This document shows positions 1 through 11,087 of a stretch of 64,000 nt of DNA, one piece after another. The stretch covers positions 5,734,501 through 5,798,500 of the forward strand of contig NC_052678.1 of NCBI RefSeq assembly GCF_016802725.1. The letters run 5' to 3'. The position numbers and the translations under genes were made by a program. Numbering within the stretch: position 1 is the stretch's first letter; each line of letters starts with the position of its first letter. The notes under the pieces are model-generated. The model ran no database searches. It saw only the letters and a list, made by a program, of their open reading frames with translations, and was not told where the DNA came from. This stretch comes from Solenopsis invicta. Taxonomy: Eukaryota; Arthropoda; Insecta; Hymenoptera; Formicidae.

Positions 1-1552
1 ATCGCTTAATTCATCTTGTATATTTCCTTTCAAAAATATTGAATAAAGGCGGATATAAAATATATCCCTGACGCGATCTTGAGATTTATATTATGTTAAG
101 TAGGTCGGTTGGTGTATCTGCGTTTACCTGCTCCTTATTGCATCTACGCGCGTGATAAATCTGTCAGCTCACACGAAAGTTTAGGTCATAACTTAGGAGC
201 AACTTTGCGGTCCACAAAGGTAGAATCGCCGGGTCGAGACGTTGTGGACGAAAGTTCAGGGATCTCTCATGCAAATTTCATCTTCTTCGGCTAATAAAAT
301 ACACCCTTGTCTTGAACTAAAGAGCACATACACACACATCCTACACATACATCGCTGTTCCCGACGCCCGACAGTTTACGAAATTAATTTTCTGACGTTA
401 ATGATAACATTATTCGTTCTAAATCATGCTTAGCGGAATGTAAACATCCTATCACATTCAGGGTATTATTCTGGCAGTTTTATGACTTATGAAGGGTCGC
501 AGTCACCTTGTAAGTTTTATTACTTTTCTGAGTGAACCAACCATAATAAAGCAAAGATAAAGAACAACCCAGAGTTCGATTAACTTCTTCGCAATCGTAA
601 ATCCACGCGGTAAATTATTCTGACTTAACAATTCCGGCAAAGTCCGTAAATTCTTGCCGGGCCAAATCGCGGGAGCTCGCGAGATCGGAAGCTGAACTTT
701 CTCATGCTAATATTCTTCCACTTCCACCCAATAAAACTCGAAAGTATACGATGCCGCGTGTCCGTCGTAACTTTTATACGAATGCATTATAACGCGCTCC
801 ACAAAAGAGTCCACGAAAGAATACACGTGTCGCTAATTAAATATTGTTTATTCATTTCCCCTATTTCGCGTGAAATTTAAAGAGCGTTATAATCCCATAA
901 TATAATAAATTCCAAGTTAGCTCGTCTAATTTTGTTGCAATAAAATTTCAGTTTTATAATAACTTAATTTCAATGGTGCATTAAAATTGTGTAAAAAGAT
1001 ATATTTGACAAAACACTAAGAGATATGCACATGCATATATATTATATTTTATATTTATCCTTCACATTTTGAAATTTGAAGGAAGACGGTTAATTAAAAG
1101 CGAACGCCTTTTGAACTTGATGCATCTGCTATTACTTCGGCGAACGTTCTCTACATATACGCGCTGTATATCCAAGACCTGTATATCCAAGACGCGTATC
1201 TATAAAACGCGGGGGCAACTCGGATAAACCCGGAAGGAAGATGAATTCTCGAGCACTCTGCCTCTCCTCTTCCGGCTAATAAAATTCCGAGGGTGTCGGT
1301 CGATCGCCGCGCCGGTGTCGCGGCGCCCGTAACCCTCGCGGCACTTCGACCGAGCGCGGAGGGTGTGTTTCCCAGCTGTGTAAACAGATTTTATGCGGAG
1401 TGTAACCGCGAGTCGCGCGTGAGTGAAATTGTGCCCCCTCATTGTCTATTCCAAAAGCCACTTGCGCCTGATGATACTCTCCGCTTTTATCTGATTTCGG
1501 AACCGCTGGTGTTTTTTTGCAAAGAGACGATTCAATTATTTCGATTTTTTTT

Positions 1553-1563
1553 GGGGGGGGGGG
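1553..1563. repeat. G11 homopolymer run
   Basis: Eleven consecutive G directly follow eight T (1545-1552). A second G11 run lies at 2533-2543. Such runs are prone to slippage and to sequencing error, so their true length is uncertain. Confidence 0.8.
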
Positions 1564-2107
1564 CAAAAATATGCCTGGTTGATTTTCGTGGAGTTTCATA
1601 AACGCAGCGATAGAATAAAAGCGTTGCAAAAACGGATTTTACGGTTGGACTATAGATTTTCATCGGTATTAATACTCAAACGATTTAATCGCGCGTCTAA
1701 ATATTTGAACGAGAGAATTTGTTCGACCATCTATCATCCTTATCGCCTATGTAAATGGTCGATTAATTCCCTTGAACAAACAAATAACAACGTGAGAGTG
1801 CTTTGATGCATATTAAATCCGGAAACGTTATTATAATAACCAATTCATCAGGCAACAGTCTTCACTCTAATGGAATTGATAATCTAATTGCTCGACAGAA
1901 TGAACAATTATTTTAGAAAACGTACAAAATTACAGCTTAAATAACGGATTGTATAATTTTTCATGATGCGCACAGTTGCGTCGGTCTGAAATGTACAGAC
2001 TCTCAATTACGACCTAAATAAGCACGCATATTACGATATTTAAAATGGAGCGATCGTACGCAAATATGCACTTTTTAATGAATATAAAAGTACGAAGCGG
2101 TCGGTCG

Positions 2108-2124
2108 TTTTTTTTTTTTTTTTT
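2108..2124. repeat. T17 homopolymer run
   Basis: Seventeen consecutive T. It could be an ordinary homopolymer or the tail of a retroposed sequence on the minus strand, but no retroposed body or target-site duplication was seen around it. Confidence 0.75.
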
Positions 2125-2532
2125 ACACAGATACCTCCGTGCGCGTTAGCATCACAAATGTCGGTTCGCGAAAGCGCGAGGATAGCGCGCAAAATGAGCG
2201 CTGTCCTCTCGCGGTATTGTCCTTCTGCTGAATTCCCAGCGCGATTTTCACAATCAGCCGTGGGATGGAAATACAGTGGCCGTGTGAGTAATTACAGGCG
2301 GTCGGCGCGGGGAGAGAGCGGATGACGGCGGGGTCAGGAGATGCGTCACAGGCTGGTTCACAGAGTGTGTGTGCCACGCAACGCTTACCGCGATAATCAT
2401 ACATGCGTAACGCGAGACCGCGGGGCTCGTATATCGTCCAGTTATTACCGCTTGTGCGTACGATTGCATTGTTGCACGTGGCGCGGATGCAACTGTGTCG
2501 CCGTTGCATCGCGCGCGGCTATCATATAGTTT

Positions 2533-2543
2533 GGGGGGGGGGG
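2533..2543. repeat. G11 homopolymer run
   Basis: Second 11-G run, about 980 bp after the first and preceded by TTT rather than a long T run. No other shared flank was found, so it is not treated as a duplication. Confidence 0.8.
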
Positions 2544-3687
2544 AGCTATATCATGAATACATGATCGACCCCCTTCTTCCTTTTATCTCTTCGCGGAAAC
2601 GAAGAGAGCCTGTCGCGGGTCGAATTTCGTAATTTTAACCCCCATCGGATTACGCGCGAAGACTCGAGAGATTTTCAGTTCAGTCATCAATTTCACGTCC
2701 GAGAGCCCCGTGTTGTTTGTCTCTGGGAATGCTTATTGCGTCCGTAATACATTTTGCGCGCTTTATAAAGCAGGCGATTTCTTTGATCGTACGATTTCGC
2801 GCACGCGAGCGTGCGGAGCCGTGACACTATACGTCGCGGGTTATCGGATTTACGAGGAAATGTGTGCGGGAAAAGTAGCGCGCGGAAGAAAACCTGCCGT
2901 GATAAACAAACCGATGAGAAAAGGAAAACATAACTGGATCACACACGCGTATCTTTTCCGCAGCATTATCTCGTTACGTGCCGCGTTGTAAATGAAAATC
3001 GCTTGATCACGATCAGCGTACGGCTCGTTTAACATCATTATAATTTCAACCTCTATATTCCTCTTGGAGTTTATTTTTCACATTGTCGCGTTGTAATTAT
3101 CACTGCCGTCATTCCCGCTGCCATCGTCGATCACCGAACGAATATGTTTCCATTGCGATGGATACGAAAATGCGCAGACGATCATTAATCAGACATCGAA
3201 TCGTTAGCGACGATTAACGAATTAATAAATTGCTGGATAACGAGCATACGCGCGTTATTAATTAATCTTACAGCGCATCGCGGGGAAATGAACTCTCTCA
3301 CCTTTATAACGCGAAATATCTGAATACATATGCGGCATCGCGGATTCATGGCATCCGCAGAAAGGTGGAACGATAAAAATTCACATGTGTATGATTAGCG
3401 CCCCGCCGTAAAACCGTATGCCGCGTATACTCTAATTCCGCTTTATCCATGTTTACGGGTGCTTTCATGATTTAAAAATCTAGATGTCCAGCAGTTGACG
3501 CGTGTTCATTTCAAACGAAGAAATATGTATGTATGCAACACGCACCAATTCCGGCGCGTTGCATTATACGACGTACGTACGCTCTCGAATGCGAGGAAAG
3601 CGAAAACGACGCTCGTAAAGCACGAAATTCACATATTCCTTACAAATATTTATCCTTCATCTAATTTTAACACGTTCCCTATATACC

Positions 3688-3713
3688 GCGCGTCACACAT
3701 ATGTGTGACGCGC
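3688..3713. repeat. perfect 26-bp palindrome
   Basis: Each 13-base half (3688-3700 and 3701-3713) is the exact reverse complement of the other, with no spacer. The centre is an E-box-like CATATG (3698-3703), and outward each half carries TGACG/CGTCA. As double-stranded DNA it could be a dimeric transcription-factor site; as single strand it would form a cruciform. Function is unknown. Confidence 0.8.
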
Positions 3714-6479
3714 CGATTTCTCATCGGAGACTAATGTTGCACATGTGCAAGTCGTTACTCGGAACATTCAGCTGTCCACTTTAATATATTCTATGTGTGC
3801 ATAATTGCGAGCATGCGCTAGATAAAACAAACATTAAAACTGCTAAAAATGTAGCGGATATTTTTTTTTAATTCTTACCGGTGGTAGCGTGGCGTTAAAT
3901 GAGTTTTATCTTAACTGGGACGTAATTTGGTACACGAGGTATATCGTTAACTTTTTATGGCTCAATTTTGCAAGACGAATTTATTGTCATTTAAGATTTC
4001 CTATTCTTTCCCCACGTATCCATTCTGATAAAAATGTTTTCTTAATGACGTAGCTCTTCCTCTCTACACGAACTGGTAACGTTCGTTTTATTCCGAAGAA
4101 CGTTTGTGTAAGAATGTGCTCTTTTTTTTCGTCACGCGCTCGTGAGAAGTTATTGATAATATACGCGCGATGAAATTTGCTTTGATATCCTCCTGCCAAC
4201 ACTATTATTTGAAAGCAGAAAAAGTGTGCAGTATGTCAAACAGCTATCGTAGACGATGGCTTTCGGGGGGCTTTTTCAGAAAGTGGCGCGAGCTACGTGT
4301 GTTATTTCAATAAAGACGTATAGATTCGTGTATCGTATACTTGACTAGGTGATTCGCATACACCCACGTCCCGAAAGGCTTGGTACAACGAATTCCGAAA
4401 CAGTCGATGCTGAAAATAAACGCAGGCGAGCTTTCACTCAAAACAAGGAACGTTCACAACGAGTCTGGCGTGCAGCTTTGCGTATCGCTATCGATAAACG
4501 ACGATCAGCGTGTCGACGAAGTCGATATTCTTATTGCAGCGGTATTTTCTCGCATATTTCATATTGTATATCCTATGAGATCGTTTCAAATATGAAAAGA
4601 GATTATTAAAAATTATTGAAATATATATTTATAATTGATTAGAAACTGATAAAGTGGATAAGATAAATTAATTTTGATTTGTGAAATTTTTTCACTGTTT
4701 GCCATTCAATAACATAAAAATTAGAAATTAAGAGGAGTGTGTGTCGCGAATTCCGTGGGCTTCAAAAAATGGTCTTGTCACGCATTACATAATAACTTTT
4801 TATTTCGCAATTATGTAATAATTTAACAAATCGTGTAAGACAATGATTGTTACTTTGGTGCTACTTTGGTTTAAATAACTCTATCCAGTTTTAAGATCGG
4901 GCATCCGAATCCCAGAAACGTTCAAACTTTTTTTTTATCTTTTACTGCGAGTCTTAGTGTGTGAGCTTGGAAATTCACCGCCAAATTCAAGTGGACTTCA
5001 CATTCAACGATTTACGGCAGTTTTCGGGCATATCTTTTCTCTCTGCCTAACTTCGCGTGCGCTATCCCTTCGTTCTTTCCTCCTACTCTTATCGGATAAA
5101 AGGCATTAGAGAGCCGCTTAGGTGCAACCCATAAAAGATAATATATTTTGCGCGATTCGGGCATGCCCTGGGTCAATTCTCTGGAGAGGAAATCTGGGAG
5201 AGAAGTCAGCTTGATGCAGATCTCTGCGAAAATTTATATGGGTTCGACAAATTATAGCGAACTTGGCGTTTGCAGATGTGCGGAGAGAAATGATTTAGAC
5301 AATATTAATCTAACGAAGAAATTGCGATTTATTCAACGCCATAAAACTTACGTAGGCTTTTGCAGGATATTTAAATATCGATATCAAATATCTTTGGGGT
5401 TTGTCTCTCTTCTATAGAAAAATTTATATAAATATATTTCCAAGAGTACTTTTACTTCTTTCTCCGATTAAAAGTATTTGCGTTGCAACGTGGGGACTGT
5501 GTTAATGATAAATTAAATCTATTAAATCCATTTTTTACATTTCCATAATCTTGTAACTGTTTGAACAACGATATTCGATGTTTTTTTCTAGAACTCACTT
5601 TGTATTTTCCGCTTCTCTCACACCGGCCGGACGGAAAACAAAATCTTCATTCGTATTCGAAGAGTGGGCGATTACGAGCATCCCCTCTTTTGATTAAATC
5701 GCGATAGACAGAATATCGGATAAGTGGATACCTCCATCGTGAACGTGGTATTTCACAGAGCCGCGCAACCACCGCCGAACTTGCTGCGAAACCGCGCCAT
5801 CGCGCTCGAGATCTATTTGTTCCCGATGAACCGACGATTCTCGAGATAGCGGGCGAAGGTAGTGAATCCTCTTACTATGCGGCTCGTATCGTGGGTGAAC
5901 GCGCCGATCCGAGATGCTTTCGTTGAAATTCAAATCTCTAGCGCCAGCGTGTTGCGCTCGCCGATCCATTTTCGCGATTCATTTAGATTTTAGAACGCTC
6001 GTACACAATCGTACATGAGAAAACTCGATTAGGAATTCACATAGCTTTCGTATGTGAAATATAATAAAAGAAATCAATAGAGGATTCTATTTTTATAAAA
6101 TTGGCAGACCACCAATTTTTTTTTTCTTAAATTGAGAATAAAATTTAAATAAATTTAACGGAAATTTAATCGAAAAAAGTATAAGTAATTATCAATGTAT
6201 CGTTGATATAATCAATCAATTGTACAGCAAAAGAGAGTAAATAAAAATTTAATTTTTGATAAATTAATTACATTAGACATTCGTTGTACTAGCTATTAAA
6301 AAAACTTATACATATTTCTTCGAACGAGCAAGATTGAAAAATTTGTGAATTGCCTTATAAAAATGTAGCATGGAAAATAACGTATAAGACGTTTCCATTC
6401 TTTACTCATTGCCATTAATGTATTTCCAATAAAACGGAATGCATGCAGGGGAAACCTGCAGCTCGTCTTCGAATTCAAG

Positions 6480-7660
6480 CCAGCGTTTAGTCAGAATCTC
6501 GCATTATCGGCGACGTCGGCTTTAAATCACGGCTAATGCTCGAGATAACGAGCGAATAAGATAAACTCACCCTACGTGATTTCCTGATAAGCGCGTTCGA
6601 CTACTGGCGCGGCGCGGCGGCGCCCGCTTGGCTAAACGCGGCGCGAGAATTCCGCTTGAAAGGGAGAGAGAAGTACCGCTCAAAGGAGGCGAGAAGAACG
6701 GTGACGCGCGTTCGCGAGGAGGGCGCAAACTTTGGATTCAAAGACAGCGGAGCGGGCTCTGAAAGAGGGATAAATCTAGGGAGGGGGCGGAGTCGAAGCG
6801 GGCTGAATCCTAATTACGACGACCCAGAGGCGCGTTAGACGTGACCCAGGACTAAACTCCGTTCTAAGGACTGAGCTAAGAGCCGAGCGACGCGACGGCT
6901 AGAGGTACTTCCGGGAGCGGGTTGGGTTAAATGTTGCCTCCAGCAAAGGAGCGCTGTCGCTCGGATCCGCTAGGGCAGGATTCGGGGTATGCGTCCATTT
7001 CGTCCTCGAAAGCATCCCCCGGGTGGTGTTCCACTTCGTGGTAGAATTAACGCCTTAGCCTGATGGCCTTGCTCTCAACCGGTCGACTTCTAATGCGATC
7101 CGAAAACTTTTAGCTTGCTTATTCCGTCGCAGTGTGAAAAGCGCGCGACATGGCTTCTAACCGCAACCCGAAACGCTGCTAAAACTTTTCCGTTCGTAGA
7201 ATTGTACCTTACTTTAACACGCTCGCATCTCTATTTTATCTTCGAGGGCGATGGGTTTAATTCTGCTACGAAAATTAATAAACAGCTGAACGTCGTCATC
7301 GTCGTTGCGTCATTATTTCATTAGATACATTTGGATCATCGTCAAAGTAGGATGCGCAGCCCGCACCTAATATCCGCGTCGGAAGATCTCCCGGAGGAGA
7401 CCTTGAAACTTTGGGAAGCAAGTAGATTCTGCCGGAAGGCTTCCGTCTGAAATTAGCACCCTCGTTTAATGCCACGGCAGATATAGCCGCCGGGTCAGGT
7501 TTCCGAAGTACTGCCAGAGGCTCGTTCACGACCTTTGCACTCAAGTGAGGCACGAAGTGAATTGCCGGGGCGCATCCATCCATCCCGTACACCGAGGACC
7601 TCTTCGTACATAATCCTAAATTAAGCACGATTTCCAGTAAGGAGTATATATCTCGCAAGT
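6480..7660. other. GC- and CpG-rich block
   Basis: This block is clearly richer in G+C and CpG than its flanks, especially 6600-7060. It contains a GC-box-like GGGGCGGAG near 6785. Open frames exist on both strands (for example a 120-codon frame on the minus strand, 7296-7658), but none resembles a known family and they overlap each other. A CpG-dense block could be a promoter or first-exon region, but no TATA box, initiator or splice donor pins it down. Confidence 0.35.
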
Positions 7661-8686
7661 GAATGAACGCCTTGACCTAACATCACATCGCCCGACCGCG
7701 TAATGTGTCTCGGACGTATCGTTTATAAAGTGCATCTCGAAGATCTTTGATCTCGGTAAAGTTTACGTTATCTAGTTATAGTTGTACGGTAAACAGTAAT
7801 AGTTATTTGCTCTCTGGAATATCCATTATGAATTAATTGAAGATTCGCGAAATAACTTTCGTTAGAGAAGAGATGTTAAAACGTATTAATCGTAGTAATT
7901 TTCAGATGTAAGCTATTAAGGACCAAAGTATGAGTTTCAAAAATTGCGACAAAGATCATATAAATTTCTAAAAGAAAATACAATGCACGTTAATATTAAA
8001 TATGTGCTTGAATGAGATTCCATGTATTTTTCAGCGCTGCTGTTTTTAAAAGTTTTCATTCGTATCCATCAAGATTCATCACCGAAGACGATACAATTTT
8101 TAATTTGTGATTCATCTCCTTATATATTTCTGCCATCTAATTTAGAAAAATGAGGTTTCTCTGCACAGTCTACACTCTCTCATCATAATTATACTCGAGG
8201 ATGCGTGCATGCGCAAAAAAAGCGAAATAATTGCGGATCGGCTCGTTGCCGCGGATCTTGACGCACCCACACATCTTTATCATTATGGCATTATAATTAA
8301 CAGAGCCGAGTGCTTGAAGCCATATCGCACGCAATTTGTTCTCATTAGCGAGAAAGTCTTTTTTTTTTGTTTGTTGCGCTCGCGAAGGTTTGCGCTCGGC
8401 AAATACCATTTCGCGCGTTCAGCTGCATAAAATAATAGAGCCGCTAATACCGTCATTCTTGAAGCTTACGAAGGCCCGGTCGCGGTTTAGCAATGCACAC
8501 ACGTACACATACGCGCATGCGATAATTCAAAGCAGGCACCGCGCCGCGCCGCGTCTCTCCCGCGTGCATATACTCGCGTACGTGCCTTCAAAAACGATAA
8601 TGCCCGTCGCGTTGCCCGAAGACTCCGTCGGTGCTTCGCGGTGAATTTCACTTGGCGGTAATAGGATCACGCGAAGATAAACTCTG

Positions 8687-8700
8687 GGATTAGGGGATTA
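8687..8700 (+). promoter_or_regulatory. possible K50 homeodomain site pair
   Basis: Two GGATTA motifs start 8 bp apart (8687 and 8695). GGATTA/TAATCC is the core recognised by K50 homeodomains such as Bicoid/Otd/Goosecoid class proteins. Two GCTAATT-type motifs follow within 60 bp. This is a motif match only, and such hexamers are common by chance. Confidence 0.15.
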
Positions 8701-9045
8701 TCGAGTAACCTGCGTGCGTGCGGGCAGCCTTAATGGTATGCTAATTTGGTGCTAATTCTGAAGGGAAACAGCTAATAACTCAACGGCGCTCTAACCGCGG
8801 AAGATTCCCCCCCGCCGGTGCAGCTCCGATATAATTCCGCTAACTCGCGCTTGTCTCTTAGCGAATATGAACGGTAACACGTGTTACCCCTCCCACGTCG
8901 CCGTCGTCTCCCAAAGCGAGCACATCGTTCGCGGTCGTTTGCCGAAAATGTTTCCGGTAGTTGCATCGAGCGGGCAAAGTTTTAGTACTACTAATTGAAT
9001 TACAATTCACGCGTATCACGCCGTTGTCGTTCTCGTCTTAGTCCC

Positions 9046-9085
9046 CGTCGTCGTCGTCGTCGTCGTCTTCGTCTTCGTCTTCGTC
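9046..9085. repeat. CGT/CTT trinucleotide tract
   Basis: Imperfect array of CGT units passing into TTCGTC units, about 40 bp long. Read on the minus strand it encodes the Asp/Glu-rich tail of a 69-codon frame (9038-9247). The rest of that frame resembles no protein I know, so the acidic tail is taken as a by-product of the repeat. Confidence 0.8.
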
Positions 9086-9986
9086 GCGCGCGAACTTGCG
9101 ATTATAATCACATCGCAAAATTGAGATGCGGTATGGATACGCCGTGAATCCTGTGTAGTAACTTTGCTTAATGTCGTTTAGGCGGTGTAATGCTTTCACC
9201 AAAGCGGATACACGTATGGCAGGTAAAGTTACGACGCGGTATGACAACGACCATACGTCACGACGTCAGACTTGTATGTTCTTTTATCTTAGCGTTAAAT
9301 ACACTTGATTCTAATTTTTATTTGCTTATTAATATGTTACTAAAAATCAATCTCTCTCTATTTTGCATTTCAAAAAAGTACACTTATTTACATTAATTAC
9401 TATTATTTTAATTACTATTATTGTCATCAAAATTACGATTATTCATTCTAAAGTTGATTGCATTTCTTTTGCTTAGCATAACTTCGAAAATTTAATGCAA
9501 TGACGTTCACCGTTCGATTGAAACGTGCGACGTGACTCACGAACGCATCAACGATGCAAAATAGCGGGACAAAATAGTCCGGCTTAAGTGTCGCTTATCA
9601 TTTACGGTGGTAAGAAAGGAAGGCGGCGTGTTCAGAACCGCGCGAACATCCGTTTAATCTGCAATCTGCGGATCGGCTTTACCGGCAATAGTTTCACACT
9701 TTAGGGGTTTCGGTATGCAAATGCCGGCGAAGAAACACGCGCGGTATATCAGCGGCTGGCCATTCGCCAGCTACTATCCCTTGCAGCCGCCAGCTATTGC
9801 GACCCGCGCCGACGACGTGTTACTGAAGTGCATTGCATATTGCAACGCGGGCTTAGCTGCGAAATCGTGCCGAAAGACAAAAGGAAAATGCTTTCGTGAA
9901 AAACACATATCCTTTCGTAAACGCGATTAAATTGCTTGTCAGATTTATACGGAGTTTCTACTATGCTTACTTGCAAAAATAACAGT

Positions 9987-10004
9987 CTTCTATATATATA
10001 GAAG
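9987..10004. repeat. 18-bp perfect palindrome around a TA run
   Basis: CTTC and GAAG flank a ten-base TA alternation, giving an exact self-complementary 18-mer. TA-rich palindromes arise easily, so no function is claimed. Confidence 0.7.
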
Positions 10005-10209
10005 TCTTTTATTAAGAACTCAATTTTATTAGGGATATTTTAATAGAATATTTTAAGGAAATATAAAAGGACAATCTGTACTTATCTAATAACGTAATGG
10101 AAAAAATTGATAAATATATCAAGAGCGATTATTTTAATGATAATGTCATTTAAATTAGAAGAATCTTATTTAAAAAAGGATGATAGATTTTAACACGATT
10201 TTGTATAAG

Positions 10210-10250
10210 TTATATATGTATATATATATATTTTTTTTATACATATATAA
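10210..10250. repeat. 12-bp inverted repeat in TA-rich DNA
   Basis: A 12-base arm at 10210-10221 is repeated as its exact reverse complement at 10239-10250, with a 17-base spacer of TA and T runs. Low complexity makes significance doubtful. Confidence 0.5.
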
Positions 10251-11059
10251 AATTAAGATACAAGATCCTATTAAAATATATATTTTTTCTTATTGTTATA
10301 AAATAAAATTCCAAATTTAAATCATCTTTAAAATAATCATAACATGCATTATCTACAAATTCTTTTTCCCGTTATCTTTTATCACGATCTTTTTATCGTC
10401 AAGAAGCTTACGTGATTATCAATACATTTATTTAATTTTAGACGTATCCGTTTATTTAGATTATCTTGAGCCATAGTTATCGTATTAGGCTGTACGATCG
10501 ATGCATTTCGGAAGACGTTATGTTTATCTTTTATTATAGATAAGAGACGAAAATTGAATGATGCATCAAGACTTTCCCGTCGTGAATTAGACGGAACTTC
10601 TTGGAGATTGCATCGATCGCGTGAAGGACGTTAAACGCATCGTGCGAGCGCGAAATATCTAGCAGTTCATGCTCTTAGCTTAACGTCGGGTAATTATTAT
10701 AGTTTCGCAATACGTTACAAGACGGCGATAAGAATCGGGTGGTTGCTACGTGCCGCACGATAATACGCTTGGCGCGAGTGAAATTCAAGAACGGCCTGGT
10801 GGTTTTCCGGGTAGAATACGCGCGGCGCGCGCTGCATGTGAGGGGTTTTAAACGTCCACACCAAAACGTTGTTTAACCTTAGGAAACCGACGGCCTTTTA
10901 AGAAAAAAGGTTGATGCATCACGCGATAAAGTACCGCGCGGACGCGTTCGCGTGTTATGACGTTGAATTTTCTTTTTCGAGCACAAATATCTCTCGATTA
11001 CACTCGACAATTTTGCATACAGAACAAATATGTACCTTCTATGTGTCTGCGTTTAACCG

Positions 11060-11087
11060 TGTGATATTTATTCTGTTGCAGGTGAGT
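11060..11087 (+). promoter_or_regulatory. possible recursive splice site (3' and 5' splice sites fused)
   Basis: A T-rich tract ends in TTGCAG (AG at 11080-11081), followed at once by GTGAGT (11082-11087). A 3' splice site abutting a consensus 5' splice site is the hallmark of recursive splicing ('zero-length exon') sites known from long insect introns. Alternatively, the AG opens a real 74-nt exon ending at CTG|GTAATA (GT at 11156-11157). In the frame starting at the G of GTGAGT that exon reaches a stop after 17 codons. The pyrimidine tract is only moderate. It sits on the same strand as the stronger match at 43975. Confidence 0.35.

Larger units (their letters stand above)
1..6479. other. 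non-coding AT-rich stretch
   Basis: No gene is recognised here. All open frames are short, rich in Arg/Ser/Cys and overlap on both strands, as expected of CpG-containing non-coding DNA. The stretch holds homopolymer runs (11 G at 1553 and 2533, 17 T at 2108), a two-copy 15-bp tandem repeat around 1165-1195, and the palindrome at 3688. Otherwise I see nothing. Confidence 0.7.
7661..11055. other. non-coding stretch
   Basis: No gene is recognised. It contains a GGATTA pair at 8687, a CGT/CTT trinucleotide tract at 9046, an 18-bp palindrome at 9987-10004 and a 12-bp inverted repeat at 10210-10250 in a TA-rich patch. Apart from these it looks like ordinary intronic or intergenic sequence. Confidence 0.6.

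Noticed and set aside
7296..7658. 120-codon minus-strand frame with fairly balanced composition
   Set aside because: No recognisable domain, no splice or promoter support; not strong enough to list as a gene.
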